A DNA stretch of 64,000 nucleotides from Alphaproteobacteria bacterium (GTDB taxonomy: Bacteria; Pseudomonadota; Alphaproteobacteria; ATCC43930; CGMCC-115725), in NCBI GenBank assembly GCA_028871055.1, contig JAGWON010000013.1:1-64000 (forward strand), read 5' to 3'. A program made the translations under genes and the position numbers. A model generated the notes under the pieces. It searched no databases and was not told the DNA's origin. It was given only the letters and a program-made list of their open reading frames with translations. Shown here piece after piece: positions 6,726-15,627 of this stretch (its first letter is position 1; the number at the start of each line of letters is the position of its first letter).

Positions 6726-7181
6726 GTGCGGCATTTCGCGTCGATCGACGAACTCGCCAAGGCGGCGGGCGAGACGCTCGGCACCAGCGACTGGGTGACC
6801 GTGACACAGGAGACGATCGACAAATTCGCCGAGGCGACCGGCGACTTCCAGTGGATCCATGTCGACCGCGAACGCGCCAAGTCTTCGCCCTTCGGCACCA
6901 CGGTGGCGCACGGCTATATGACGCTGGCGCTGGCGCCGCGCCTGATGAACCAGATCTACGCGGTCGACAACGTTCGCCTCAGGATCAATTACGGCCTCAA
7001 CAAGGTTCGCTTCACCGAGCCGGTAAAAAGCGGCGCCCGGGTGCGCATGACGCTCAAGCTGCTCAGCGTTGAGCCCACGCCCAAGGGCGCGCGGGTGACG
7101 AGCGAGATCCGCATCGAGATCGAAGGCGCGAAGCGCCTGGCCTGCGTTGCCGAGCTGGTGGCCGTGCTGGTGCCGGCCTAG
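6726..7181 (+). CDS. MaoC family (R)-specific enoyl-CoA hydratase-like protein
   Basis: A 151-residue single hot-dog domain. The hydratase 2 motif is intact: GDFQWIHVDRERAKSSPFG with D40 and H45 as the catalytic pair, then AHGYMTLAL. Such proteins hydrate short trans-2-enoyl-CoA to (R)-3-hydroxyacyl-CoA, in polyhydroxyalkanoate or fatty acid metabolism. The GTG at 6726 is chosen because AGGGGGAG lies just before it. It stands alone, transcribed away from metZ, and overlaps the convergent permease gene by 4 bp. Exact substrate unknown. Confidence 0.87.
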   Translation: MRHFASIDELAKAAGETLGTSDWVTVTQETIDKFAEATGDFQWIHVDRERAKSSPFGTTVAHGYMTLALAPRLMNQIYAVDNVRLRINYGLNKVRFTEPVKSGARVRMTLKLLSVEPTPKGARVTSEIRIEIEGAKRLACVAELVAVLVPA

Positions 7182-7966
7182 TCGGAAGGTTCGAGCGCGC
7201 TTTCGTGCCAGTGGCGCAGCAGCCGGCGCGAGAGCCACGAAAGCACCGCGAAGATCACGATGCCGGTCAGCGACAGCAGGAACAGCGCCGCGAACATTCG
7301 CGGAATCTCGAGCCGGTAGCCGGCCTCGATGATGCGCGAGGCGAGGCCGGTCTTGGCGCCGCCGGTGCCGGCGACGAATTCGGCCACCACCGCGCCGATC
7401 AGCGCCAGGCCGCCGCTGATGCGCACGCCCGCCAGGAACAGCGGCAACGCCGACGGCAGGCGCAACAGACGCAGCGTTTGCAATCTGCCGGCGCCGTAGA
7501 GCCGGAACAGATCAACCAGGTTGCGATCGGCGCTGTTCAATCCCAACGTCGTGTTGGCCACGATGGGAAAGAAGGCGACGATGGTGGCGCAGACCAGCAG
7601 CGCGGCGAACACGTCGTTGACCCAGATGATGATGAGCGGCGCGATCGACACCACCGGCGTCACCTGCAAGATCACCGCGTAGGGGAAAAAGCTCACCTCG
7701 ACGGTCTTCGACAGCGAGAACAGCACGGCGAGCGCGCCGCCGAGCGCCACGGCCAGCGCCAGCGCCGCGACCGTGATGCGCAGCGTCACCAGCAGCGAAG
7801 CCAACAGGCTCGGCCCGTCAGTCCACAGCGTGCGCGCGATCACCCCCGGTCCCGGCAAGACATAGGGTGGGATGGCGAAAAAACGCACCGCCTCGTGCCA
7901 GCCGGCGACGACCAGCACGCCGACCACGATGGGCCCGATGACGGGGGCGAAACGCGCGCCGTTCAC
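7178..7966 (-). CDS. ABC transporter permease, NitT/TauT type
   Basis: A 262-residue inner-membrane permease of the SsuC/TauC/ThiX kind, with about six hydrophobic segments and the EAA-loop region (SADRNLVDLFRLYGAGRLQTLRLLRLPSALP, about 130-160). Last gene of a three-gene importer; its start overlaps the ATPase stop by 4 bp, indicating translational coupling. It works with the ATPase at 7963 and the binding protein at 8724. Confidence 0.9.
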   Translation of the reverse strand: MNGARFAPVIGPIVVGVLVVAGWHEAVRFFAIPPYVLPGPGVIARTLWTDGPSLLASLLVTLRITVAALALAVALGGALAVLFSLSKTVEVSFFPYAVILQVTPVVSIAPLIIIWVNDVFAALLVCATIVAFFPIVANTTLGLNSADRNLVDLFRLYGAGRLQTLRLLRLPSALPLFLAGVRISGGLALIGAVVAEFVAGTGGAKTGLASRIIEAGYRLEIPRMFAALFLLSLTGIVIFAVLSWLSRRLLRHWHESALEPSD

Positions 7967-8709
7967 ACCATCGCCTCCGCCAGCTTGGCCGAGACCGCGC
8001 GGCAGGCGTCGCTATAGACGGGCGCGAGGCGCAAGCCGGCGTCGCGCGTTTCGGGCAGATTGACCGGCAGATCGGCGACGATCCGGCCCGGCCGCTTGGT
8101 CATCACCACGATCCGGTTGGTCAGGAATACGGATTCGAACACGCTGTGCGTCACGAACACGATGGTGCAGCGCAGATTGCGCCACAACGCGCGCAAATCC
8201 TCGTTGAGCTTGAAGCGGGTGATCTCGTCGAGGGCGGCGAACGGCTCGTCGAGCAGCAGCAGCGCCGGCTCGGTGACGAGCGCGCGGGCAATCGAGACGC
8301 GCATGCGCATGCCGCCCGAGAGCTGGCGCGGATAGGCGCGCGCGAACTCGCCGAGACCCAACGAGTCCAGCATCGCGCCGATGCGCGGCGTGGCGACGTC
8401 GCGCCCGACGCCGCGCAGGCGCAACGGCAGATAGACGTTGGCCCACACCGTGGCCCACGGCATCAGCGTCGGCTCCTGGAAGACGAAGCCGACGCGGCCG
8501 GCGACATCGGTGCCGCGGTCGAGCCGTCCCGCCGTCGGTTCGGCGAGCCCGGCGAGGATGCGCAACAGCGTGCTCTTGCCGCAGCCCGAGGGACCGAGCA
8601 CGCCGACGAACTCGCCGCGCGACACCGTGAGATCGATCCCCGCCAGCGCCGCGACGCCGTTGCGGAACGACTTCGCCAGCGCGGCGGCGGCAACGAGGGT
8701 TTCGGCCAC
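7963..8709 (-). CDS. ABC transporter ATP-binding protein, NitT/TauT type
   Basis: A 248-residue ATPase with Walker A GPSGCGKST (about 39-47), the Q-loop (VFQEPTLMPWATVWANV), signature LSGGMRMRV, Walker B LLLLDEPFAALD and the H-loop FVTHS. The Q-loop LMPW sequence and the overall pattern are typical of SsuB/TauB/ThiZ ATPases. Coupled to the permease by a 4-bp overlap and separated from the binding-protein gene by 14 bp. Confidence 0.92.
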   Translation of the reverse strand: MAETLVAAAALAKSFRNGVAALAGIDLTVSRGEFVGVLGPSGCGKSTLLRILAGLAEPTAGRLDRGTDVAGRVGFVFQEPTLMPWATVWANVYLPLRLRGVGRDVATPRIGAMLDSLGLGEFARAYPRQLSGGMRMRVSIARALVTEPALLLLDEPFAALDEITRFKLNEDLRALWRNLRCTIVFVTHSVFESVFLTNRIVVMTKRPGRIVADLPVNLPETRDAGLRLAPVYSDACRAVSAKLAEAMV

Positions 8710-8723
8710 GCCGCGCGCCTCGC

Positions 8724-9728
8724 CTAGCGTTGCGCTTTCAGCCCGACGCCGTGGTCGACGAAGCGCAGGGTATAGGCCTGCCGATAGTCCAGCGTGGCGG
8801 GATAGAGCCCCTGTTTCGCCATGACCTGGAAGAACGCCCGCCAGCGCGCGTCGGTCATGGCGCCGACGCCCAGCGTCTTGGCGTCGCCGCTGTCGACGAT
8901 GCCATGGCTTTTCATCGTCGCCCGTGCATAGGCGAGCAACGCGTCGGTTTCTTCAGGATTGTCCTTCTTGATGAGCGCGTTGGCCGGCGCGGGATCACGA
9001 TAGAGATAGGCGTACCAGCCCTCGATCGAAGCGTCGACGAAGCGCCGCACTAGCTCGGGATTGTCGTGCACCAGTTTGGCGGAGGTCTCGATAATCGAGC
9101 CGTAGCTCGCGTAGCCTGCATCGGCGAGCAGAAACACCTGCGGATCGCCGCCCGCCTGCTCGATCAAAAACGGCTCGCTGGTGAGATAGCCCTGTTGGAT
9201 CGCCTTCGGATTGGTGAGGAACGGCGCCAGGTTGAAGGTATAGGGCCGAATCTGCGCATCGGTGTAGCCGAACTTCGATTTCAAAAAGAGCCACCAGCCG
9301 ACGCGGGTGTCGCCGCCGATCATGATGGGCTTGCCCTTGAGGCCGGCCAAGTCCCTGTAGCTGGCGCCGCGATGGGCGATCAGCACGGTCGGGTCCTTCT
9401 GGAAGAACGCCGCGACCGCGACGAGCGGGATTCCCTGATTCCGGATGTTGAGCGGCAGAAAGCTGTTGGAGACGATGGCGAAATCGAGACGCCCAGCGGC
9501 CAGAAGCTGTGACTGACTGATCTGCGGTCCGCCCTGGCGCAGGTCGACGGCGATTCCGTGCCGGGCGTAAATACCCGCGGCGATCGCCTCATAATATCCG
9601 CCATGCTCGGCCTCGGCGAGCCAATCGGTGCCGAACACGACACGTTCGAGCGCCCGCGCCGGACCGCCGGCAACCAGTGCCAGCAACACGGCCGGAAAAA
9701 TGCGCAATATGGCGTTCCGCATCCGCAC
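8724..9728 (-). CDS. NMT1/ThiY-like periplasmic substrate-binding protein
   Basis: A 334-residue secreted solute-binding protein. Signal peptide residues 1-26 (ends ARA). The mature N-terminus VVFGTDWLAEAEHGGYYEAI is characteristic of the NMT1/THI5-like group, which binds thiamine pyrimidines, riboflavin or related heterocycles; QGGPQISQSQLLAAGRLDFAI continues the fold. No TPP or FMN riboswitch is seen upstream, so the ligand cannot be named. First gene of the importer operon. Confidence 0.85.
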   Translation of the reverse strand: MRMRNAILRIFPAVLLALVAGGPARALERVVFGTDWLAEAEHGGYYEAIAAGIYARHGIAVDLRQGGPQISQSQLLAAGRLDFAIVSNSFLPLNIRNQGIPLVAVAAFFQKDPTVLIAHRGASYRDLAGLKGKPIMIGGDTRVGWWLFLKSKFGYTDAQIRPYTFNLAPFLTNPKAIQQGYLTSEPFLIEQAGGDPQVFLLADAGYASYGSIIETSAKLVHDNPELVRRFVDASIEGWYAYLYRDPAPANALIKKDNPEETDALLAYARATMKSHGIVDSGDAKTLGVGAMTDARWRAFFQVMAKQGLYPATLDYRQAYTLRFVDHGVGLKAQR

Positions 9729-9882
9729 CTCTCGTCGCGCTTTCTTAGCCCATGCGGACGCACGGCGACAGTGTTGCGTTAATCAAGCCGCGATATAGCT
9801 GGGCAATGCCGACGGCATCGGTTCACCGCCGGCCGCGATGCGCGTTCACACCATGAGGCCCGAACGCCGACCCCGCGGAGAT

Positions 9883-10128
9883 TCAGCGCCGCTTCTTGTC
9901 GTCGATTGGGCGGCCACCCGCCGCGTCGTCGAAGCCCTTGTTGTGCGAATAAAACAGCAAAGCCATCAGGCCGCCGCCGAGACCGAGCGTCGCCAGACCG
10001 CCCAACACCATGGCGATGTAGCCGGCCGCAGACATCTCCACCGCGCCGAGCGATAACCACGCCCAAAGGGCGACCGACGCGGCGGCGAGCGCGAGAATGG
10101 CGGCGACCGCTATGCCCAGCTTGCTCAT
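9883..10128 (-). CDS. Small two-span membrane protein, hypothetical
   Basis: An 81-residue protein with two hydrophobic segments (about 4-27 and 31-58) and a basic C-terminus (GFDDAAGGRPIDDKKRR). The ATG at 10128 (MSKLGIAVAA) removes a poorly supported 12-residue extension. Similar unnamed proteins are common in rhizobial-type alphaproteobacteria. No link to neighbours is visible. Confidence 0.6.
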   Translation of the reverse strand: MSKLGIAVAAILALAAASVALWAWLSLGAVEMSAAGYIAMVLGGLATLGLGGGLMALLFYSHNKGFDDAAGGRPIDDKKRR

Positions 10129-10266
10129 GCAATATCCCGAATTCCGCCCTATCATAGAATGCATGGCGGCCTGAGGTGCAAGGCCATACGCCCGCAGCGT
10201 TCCCGCGCGCGCTCGTTTATCGCGTGGGCGCCTCGATCGGCCGGGGCTTCCGGACCAGACGGAACA

Positions 10267-10452
10267 TCAGCGCGGCCGGCCGGACCGTGACGCGGTGAAG
10301 CTTGGTGGATCACTGGCCGGAAACGAGTCCGCGCTCATTACGTCGACGTTGTCGAGGTGCGACGCCGTCGAATCCGACAGCTGTTCGTATCTCTCCGCGA
10401 GACGCCGCTGCCGCTCGTCGGATGGCAACGGCTTGCGGATGCGTTTGGTCAT
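10267..10452 (-). CDS. Small SFPASDPP-motif protein
   Basis: A 61-residue soluble protein with a charged N-terminus and the motif MSADSFPASDPPSFT (about 39-53). The (E/D)SFPASDPP motif marks a family of small alphaproteobacterial proteins of unknown function often seen near stress or cell-envelope genes. Its ATG overlaps the TGA of the 30-residue ORF upstream by 4 bp, so translation may be coupled. Confidence 0.62.
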   Translation of the reverse strand: MTKRIRKPLPSDERQRRLAERYEQLSDSTASHLDNVDVMSADSFPASDPPSFTASRSGRPR

Positions 10453-10541
10453 GGCGAGCACCGACCATCGCAAATTTGGGTCCGGCAATGATCCGACTTG
10501 TCGGTCCCGGTCAAGCGCACAGCCGGTCGTGATTTCTTCAT
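10449..10541 (-). CDS. Putative 30-residue coupled small protein
   Basis: A 30-residue basic peptide (MKKSRPAVRLTG, with two Cys in the second half) whose ATG at 10541 is preceded by a good GGGAGAAG ribosome site. Its stop overlaps the start of the SFPASDPP-motif gene (ATGA). It could be a leader peptide or a small protein. No family is known to me and the short length keeps confidence low. Confidence 0.33.
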   Translation of the reverse strand: MKKSRPAVRLTGTDKSDHCRTQICDGRCSP

Positions 10542-10788
10542 GTCGCTTCTCCCGCCGGCAATCGACGTTTCCAGCCAAACGGACACGGAACCGCATGGTT
10601 CCACGGCGGGACCTGCCGGCCGCCCGATCGGCAGCAAGGCGCCGAATCAGAACCGCTTTCACCGCTCACCGCGTCCGGCATCGCCGTGCCGGACCAGCGC
10701 GTCGCGATCTCGCGCGCAATTCAGGAATATGCTCTCATGGTCCCGGCCGCTCGGGCGTGATGGGCGGTTCCGGCAACGAGGGGACCTT

Positions 10789-11595
10789 TTGAGCACCGCG
10801 GCAATTTCTCCGACTGATCGGATCATCGCAAAAATCGACGGCCCGATCGGCTGGCTGGTCTTCAATAACCCAGCCAAGCGCAACGCACTGTCGCTCGACA
10901 TGTGGCAGGCGATCCCGGCCGTGCTCGAGCGCTTCGAGCAGGATGCCGGTGTGCGCGCCGTGGTGCTGAGGGGCGCGGGCGATCGCGCCTTCACGTCCGG
11001 CGCCGACGTCTCCGAATTCGAAAAGCTGCGCGGCACGCCCGCAGACCAGGAGCGATACAATGCGATTTCCGAGACTGCCCTGACGCGACTGCAACTCTTC
11101 CCCAAGCCGACAATCGCCATGGTCCAAGGCTACTGCATGAGCATCGGGCTGGGCATCGCGCTTGCCTGCGATCTGCGGTTCGCCGGACGCAGCGCGCGCT
11201 TTGCCAGCCTCGCCGCGCGCCTGGGCCTGACCTACCGTTGGTCCGACATCAAGAAGCTGGTCGACTTGATCGGGCCCGCCCGGGTGAAGGACTTTTTCTA
11301 CAGCGCGCGGCATGTGACTGCCGACGAAGCCGCCGCAATGGGACTGGTCGAGAACGTCAGGGCCGATGCCGAAATCGAAGCGTTCACGCGGGAATATTGC
11401 GCGCGCATCGCCGAGAACGCGCCGCTCAGCATGACCGCGACCAAGCGGATCGTCGCCGAGATCATCAAACCGTTCGCCGAGATCGATCGTGCCTTGTGCA
11501 AGGAGATCGTGGCGGGCTGTTACGCCAGCGAGGATTACGTCGAAGGCCGCCGGGCGTTCATGGAAAAGCGCAAGCCGGTTTTCAAGGGCCGATAG
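10789..11595 (+). CDS. Enoyl-CoA hydratase/isomerase family (crotonase) protein
   Basis: A 268-residue crotonase-fold enzyme. The first oxyanion-hole strand AFTSGADVSEF (about residues 66-76) and the second region GYCMSIGLGIALACDLRFAG (about 113-132) are clear. The usual catalytic Glu positions of classical hydratases near FASLAARLGLTYRW are not Glu, so the reaction may be a different crotonase chemistry. The frame is open upstream, but the TTG at 10789 is preceded by CGAGGGG and gives the family length. It stands alone, divergent from the small-protein pair. Confidence 0.82.
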   Translation: MSTAAISPTDRIIAKIDGPIGWLVFNNPAKRNALSLDMWQAIPAVLERFEQDAGVRAVVLRGAGDRAFTSGADVSEFEKLRGTPADQERYNAISETALTRLQLFPKPTIAMVQGYCMSIGLGIALACDLRFAGRSARFASLAARLGLTYRWSDIKKLVDLIGPARVKDFFYSARHVTADEAAAMGLVENVRADAEIEAFTREYCARIAENAPLSMTATKRIVAEIIKPFAEIDRALCKEIVAGCYASEDYVEGRRAFMEKRKPVFKGR

Positions 11596-11659
11596 CCGCC
11601 ATCGCCGAAGCGCCGACATCGACGGCGTGGCGCACCGGAGCGAGCCCGGATCACGGCAA

Positions 11660-12148
11660 TCACGCGCGATCGTGGGCAAGTGCTGCCATCAGAAACGCCC
11701 GCACTGCGTCGTAAATTCCCGCCTGCCCGCTTTCCCGGTTGCCGGCGACGTTGAGCACGCCAACGTTGTTTTCCGTAAGCCATCGGCGAAAATCCACAAT
11801 CGACTTAACCGGAACGGGTTGGCCCGCATGCCAGGGCAACACGTAGCACGGCTTGCGGTGCTGGGCGCAGAACGCCTTGGTTTGCCGGCTACCGACCGAA
11901 ACCAGATCGCCGAAGATCAGGGTTCCGTCGGCATCGAGAACGTTGGCTTCGGTGCGCGACGCGTAATCCGCCTCGGGATGCTCCCGCATGCCGTAGAGTC
12001 CGGCGAAATCCGGTCGCGGGCCGGCCTCGGTGAGAAAGCCGCGCGGCATCCAGCCGCCCGTCGGGACGCCAAGCTGTTTGGCCGCAGCCAAGGCGCCTTG
12101 ATCGGCGCCAGTTTGACCGCCCGAAACGATACGCATGACGTGCGCCAA
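11660..12148 (-). CDS. cpYpsA / putative molybdenum cofactor carrier-like protein
   Basis: A 162-residue protein with the Rossmann-like nucleotide-binding opening MRIVSGGQTGADQGALAAA and GWMPRGFLTEAGPRPDFAGLYGM, the signature of the putative Moco carrier / circularly permuted YpsA family. Members bind Moco or nucleotides; the role is unproven. The start is the TTG at 12148 with AGGAG upstream, although an ATG four codons in is also possible. The presence of two Mo-hydroxylases 15 kb away makes a Moco link attractive but indirect. Confidence 0.8.
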   Translation of the reverse strand: MAHVMRIVSGGQTGADQGALAAAKQLGVPTGGWMPRGFLTEAGPRPDFAGLYGMREHPEADYASRTEANVLDADGTLIFGDLVSVGSRQTKAFCAQHRKPCYVLPWHAGQPVPVKSIVDFRRWLTENNVGVLNVAGNRESGQAGIYDAVRAFLMAALAHDRA

Positions 12149-12353
12149 CGGCTCTCCTGCGCGGGCCTGTCGAGCCTACGTTATGCGCGGGAACCCTTTT
12201 GCAGAAGTGCGAAATCGAGCGGATGAGTGGGCGCGTTCGGCCGCGGGGCGTTTCCGCCACCGAATTCCTCGGTATAGGACGGCGCCCGATGAATGAAACC
12301 TTCTATCGCTCCGCGGCGAATTTGCGTATGGGTTAGTCACGGACCGCGCACGC
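12149..12353. other. Divergent intergenic region before the radical-SAM operon
   Basis: About 205 bp between the leftward cpYpsA-like gene and the rightward fusion gene. It must hold the operon promoter. I see no clean sigma-70 pair, no known riboswitch and no clear palindrome. Confidence 0.35.
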
Positions 12354-14195
12354 ATGGACACGATAAACCCCGCCGCTGAAACCAACCAGCCGGTCGAGCT
12401 CGTGGTCGACGGTCCGCTGCTTGTCTTCGGCGGCTGTTACAGCAACCTCGAAGCCACGTTGGCGTTGCGCGTCGAGGCCGAACGGCTCGGTATCCCGCCC
12501 CAACGCACGATTTGCACGGGTGACGTTGTCGCCTATGGCGCAGATCCGGTTGAAACCGTCGCCCTCGTTCGTGACTGGGGTATCCACGTGGTCATGGGCA
12601 ACTGCGAAGAATCCTTGGGATCTGCTGGTACGGATTGCGGCTGCGGATTTGCCGAGGGCAGCGTCTGCGCCGACCTGGCCGCCGCCTGGTACACCTATGC
12701 CGATCAGCGGCTCGGCGAGGCCGATCGCGCCTGGATGCGCGCGCGACCGCGGCGCCTCTATGTCCGGCTCGGCGGTCGTCGCCTGGCGATCGTCCATGGC
12801 TCGGTCGAGCGCATTAACGGGTTCATCTTCGCGTCGACATCCTGGACGGAAAAATCGCGCCAGATCGTTCTCGCTGCTTGCGACGGCATCATCGGCGGTC
12901 ACGCGGGTGTTCCGTTTACGGAGTTACGCGAGGGCAAGCTCTGGCACAACGCCGGCTCGATCGGCATGCCGGCGAACGACGGAACGCGACGCGTTTGGTA
13001 TAGCCTCCTCATATCGACCCCGGCCGGCGTTGAAATCCGCTCGATTCCGTTCGATTACGACGCCGTTGCTGCAACGTGCAAAATACGCGCAGCCGGATTG
13101 CCCGAGGGGTATGCGGCGGCCCTCGAGACCGGGTTGTGGCCGAGCTGCGACATCCTGCCAAATAAAGAGCGGGCGGCGACTGGACAAGCCCTTCAGCCCC
13201 ATCGCTGCCTCTGGAACAGCGCGTCCGGTGCCGACGCCGTAACCTTGTCTGTACCGCCGTCAGCGCACGCGAAATTCAGCGATCCCGATCACACCGCGAA
13301 CGGCGAACGCCGCGCCGGTGTAGGTCTCAAGACGCTCGAAACGGTGTGGTTCAACACCGGAACGCTGTGCAACATTACCTGCGATAATTGCTACATCGAA
13401 TCGAGCCCGCGCAACGATCGGCTCGTCTACCTGAGTCGAACGGAAGTGCGCCGTTTCCTCGACGAGGCGTCCGCGCGCGACCCGCGCCCGATGGAAATCG
13501 GCTTTACCGGCGGCGAGCCGTTCATGAATCCCGGATTTCTTGGCATGCTGGAGGACAGCCTGATAGCCGGATTCCGGGTCCTGGTCTTGACCAATGCGAT
13601 GAAGCCGATGCAGCGGGCGCGGACACGACTCGCGGCGATCAACCGGCGTTTTGCCGAGCGCCTCACCGTTCGCGTGTCGCTTGACCATTATGCCCGCGAA
13701 CGCCACGAGCGGCTGCGCGGTCCGCGAAGCTGGCAACCGGCACTCGACGGCATGCTCTGGCTTGCGCGCAACGGCTTCAACGTCGCGGTGGCGGGGCGCA
13801 CGGTTTGGAGCGAAAGTGAAGCCGCGCTGCGCGCCGGTTATGGCGCGCTCTTCGCCGAACTGGGCGTGGCGATCGACGCCGACGATCCGGCGCGGCTCGT
13901 GCTGTTCCCGGAAATGGATTCGGACGAAGGCGTGCCGGAGATTACCGAACGGTGCTGGAACGTCCTGGGCAAAAGCCCGGATTCGGTGATGTGCGCCAGC
14001 GCGCGCATGGTGATCAAGCGCAAGGGCGCAGAGCGGCCAACGGTCGTCGCTTGCACGCTGCTGCCCTACGATCGCGCGTTCGAGCTTGGCGCGACACTGG
14101 CCGAGGCGGCGCGGCCGGTGAAGCTTAACCATCGTCACTGTGCACAGTTTTGTGTCCTCGGAGGTGCGTCCTGTAGCGCGCAGGCGGTCCGCTAA
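12354..14195 (+). CDS. Metallophosphoesterase-like / radical SAM fusion protein
   Basis: A 613-residue two-domain protein. Residues about 18-245 resemble calcineurin-type phosphoesterases of the YfcE/MJ0936 kind, but metal motifs are altered: FGGCYSN in place of the D-x-H motif, GDVVAYGADP kept, GNCE instead of GNHE, and GGHAG instead of GHTH. A Cys-rich DCGCGFAEGSVC follows. Residues about 325-560 are a radical SAM domain with C339-C343-C346 (CNITCDNCYIESS) and GGEP at 386-389. The tail has CAQFCVLGGASC (C596, C600, C607), possible ligands of an auxiliary cluster. First gene of a five-gene operon; the flavoprotein starts 1 bp after its stop. The reaction is unknown. Confidence 0.82.
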   Translation: MDTINPAAETNQPVELVVDGPLLVFGGCYSNLEATLALRVEAERLGIPPQRTICTGDVVAYGADPVETVALVRDWGIHVVMGNCEESLGSAGTDCGCGFAEGSVCADLAAAWYTYADQRLGEADRAWMRARPRRLYVRLGGRRLAIVHGSVERINGFIFASTSWTEKSRQIVLAACDGIIGGHAGVPFTELREGKLWHNAGSIGMPANDGTRRVWYSLLISTPAGVEIRSIPFDYDAVAATCKIRAAGLPEGYAAALETGLWPSCDILPNKERAATGQALQPHRCLWNSASGADAVTLSVPPSAHAKFSDPDHTANGERRAGVGLKTLETVWFNTGTLCNITCDNCYIESSPRNDRLVYLSRTEVRRFLDEASARDPRPMEIGFTGGEPFMNPGFLGMLEDSLIAGFRVLVLTNAMKPMQRARTRLAAINRRFAERLTVRVSLDHYARERHERLRGPRSWQPALDGMLWLARNGFNVAVAGRTVWSESEAALRAGYGALFAELGVAIDADDPARLVLFPEMDSDEGVPEITERCWNVLGKSPDSVMCASARMVIKRKGAERPTVVACTLLPYDRAFELGATLAEAARPVKLNHRHCAQFCVLGGASCSAQAVR

Positions 14196-14196
14196 C

Positions 14197-15627
14197 ATGG
14201 CGGCCTCTCTGATCAAGGCGGATATCTGCGTCATCGGCGCCGGATCGGCGGGCCTGTCGGTCGCCGCCGGCGCGGCGCAGCTCGGCGCACGCACCGTGCT
14301 AATCGAGGCCGCCCGCATGGGCGGCGACTGCCTCAACACCGGTTGCATTCCGTCAAAATCCCTGCTGGCCGCCGCCAGGACGGCGCACACGATCAAGGAG
14401 GCGGCCAAGTTCGGCGTCCGCGCGGACGCGCTGCGGGTCGATTTCGCAGCCGTCCACGACTATGTGCACAGCGTCATCGCCGCCATCGCGCCGCATGACT
14501 CCGTGGAGCGGTTCACGCGGTTGGGTTGTACCGTTGTGCAGGCGCGCGCCAAATTCATCGACGAGCGTACCCTCGAGGCGGGCGGACAGCGTATCCGCGC
14601 CCGCCGCTTCGTGGTCGCCACCGGCAGCCGAGCCGCGGTGCCGCCGATCCGGGGGCTCGACGGCGTGCCGTACTTCACCAATGAGACTCTGTTCGACAAC
14701 GTCACGCTCCCAGATCACCTCGTGATCGTAGGCGCCGGGCCGATCGGTTGCGAAATGGCCCAAGCACATCGGCGGCTCGGGTCGCGGGTCACTGTGCTCG
14801 ACCTTGGATCAATGCTGCCGAAGGACGATCCCGAGGCGGTCGCGATCATCCGTCACGCCTTCGCCGCAGAAGGAATCGCGGTCGTTGAATCCGTGTTGGT
14901 CCGCCGCGTTGAACGCAACGCAACCGGTATCGTGGCGACCGTGGCTGAAGCGGGAACCGAGCGGCAAATCGACGGCACTCATCTGCTGATCGCGACCGGC
15001 CGCAAGCCGAACGTCGAAGACCTCGGCCTCGACGCCGCGGGCGTGCGCTTCAGTGCGACGGGTATCGAGATCGATGCGCGACTGCGCACCAGCAATCCGC
15101 ACATCTATGCGATCGGCGATGTCGCGGGTGGCTATCAATTCACCCATCTCGCCGGTTATCACGCCGGCATCGTGCTGCGTAACGCGCTGTTCCGGCTTCC
15201 CGCCAAGGTGGACCTGCGAGCCTTCCAGTGGGTGACCTATACCGATCCGGAGCTGGTGCAGGTGGGTATGACCGAGACGCAGGCGCGCACCGCGCACGGC
15301 GACGCGGTTCGCGTGTCGCGCGCCACGTTTGCCGACAACGATCGCGCCCAAACCGAGGGCGCAACACAAGGATTCATCAAAGTGATGACCTCGGCGCGCG
15401 GCCGCATCCTGGGCGTGACCCTCGTCGGTTGCCACGCCGGTGAATTGGCGCTGCCCTGGATACTGGCGATTGCACGCGAGTTGCGGATTGGCACGCTGGC
15501 GACGGCAATCGCGCCCTATCCGACGCTCAGCGAAATCAGCAAGCGCGCAACGGGCGCGTTCTACGCGCCGAAGCTCTTCAGCCGGCGCACCCGTGCGCTC
15601 GTTCGCCTGCTGGGATGGCTCGGTTGA
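14197..15627 (+). CDS. Mercuric-reductase-like FAD/NAD(P)H disulfide oxidoreductase
   Basis: A 476-residue class I pyridine nucleotide-disulfide oxidoreductase. FAD-binding GAGSAGLSVA near residue 16, redox-active GGDCLNTGCIPSKSLL (CX4C), NAD-binding VGAGPIGCEMAQ and the ATGRKP segment are all present. The C-terminal Cys pair that MerA uses for Hg(II) is absent, so it is a MerA relative and not a mercury reductase. Paralogues of this type regularly sit beside TVP38 membrane proteins and TIGR0428x glycosyltransferases. It overlaps the next gene by 13 bp. Electron acceptor unknown. Confidence 0.9.
   Translation: MAASLIKADICVIGAGSAGLSVAAGAAQLGARTVLIEAARMGGDCLNTGCIPSKSLLAAARTAHTIKEAAKFGVRADALRVDFAAVHDYVHSVIAAIAPHDSVERFTRLGCTVVQARAKFIDERTLEAGGQRIRARRFVVATGSRAAVPPIRGLDGVPYFTNETLFDNVTLPDHLVIVGAGPIGCEMAQAHRRLGSRVTVLDLGSMLPKDDPEAVAIIRHAFAAEGIAVVESVLVRRVERNATGIVATVAEAGTERQIDGTHLLIATGRKPNVEDLGLDAAGVRFSATGIEIDARLRTSNPHIYAIGDVAGGYQFTHLAGYHAGIVLRNALFRLPAKVDLRAFQWVTYTDPELVQVGMTETQARTAHGDAVRVSRATFADNDRAQTEGATQGFIKVMTSARGRILGVTLVGCHAGELALPWILAIARELRIGTLATAIAPYPTLSEISKRATGAFYAPKLFSRRTRALVRLLGWLG

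Noticed and set aside
14197-15627. Calling the flavoprotein a second mercuric reductase
   Set aside because: It has the CX4C redox pair but lacks the C-terminal Cys pair needed for Hg(II); the real MerA is at 26033.
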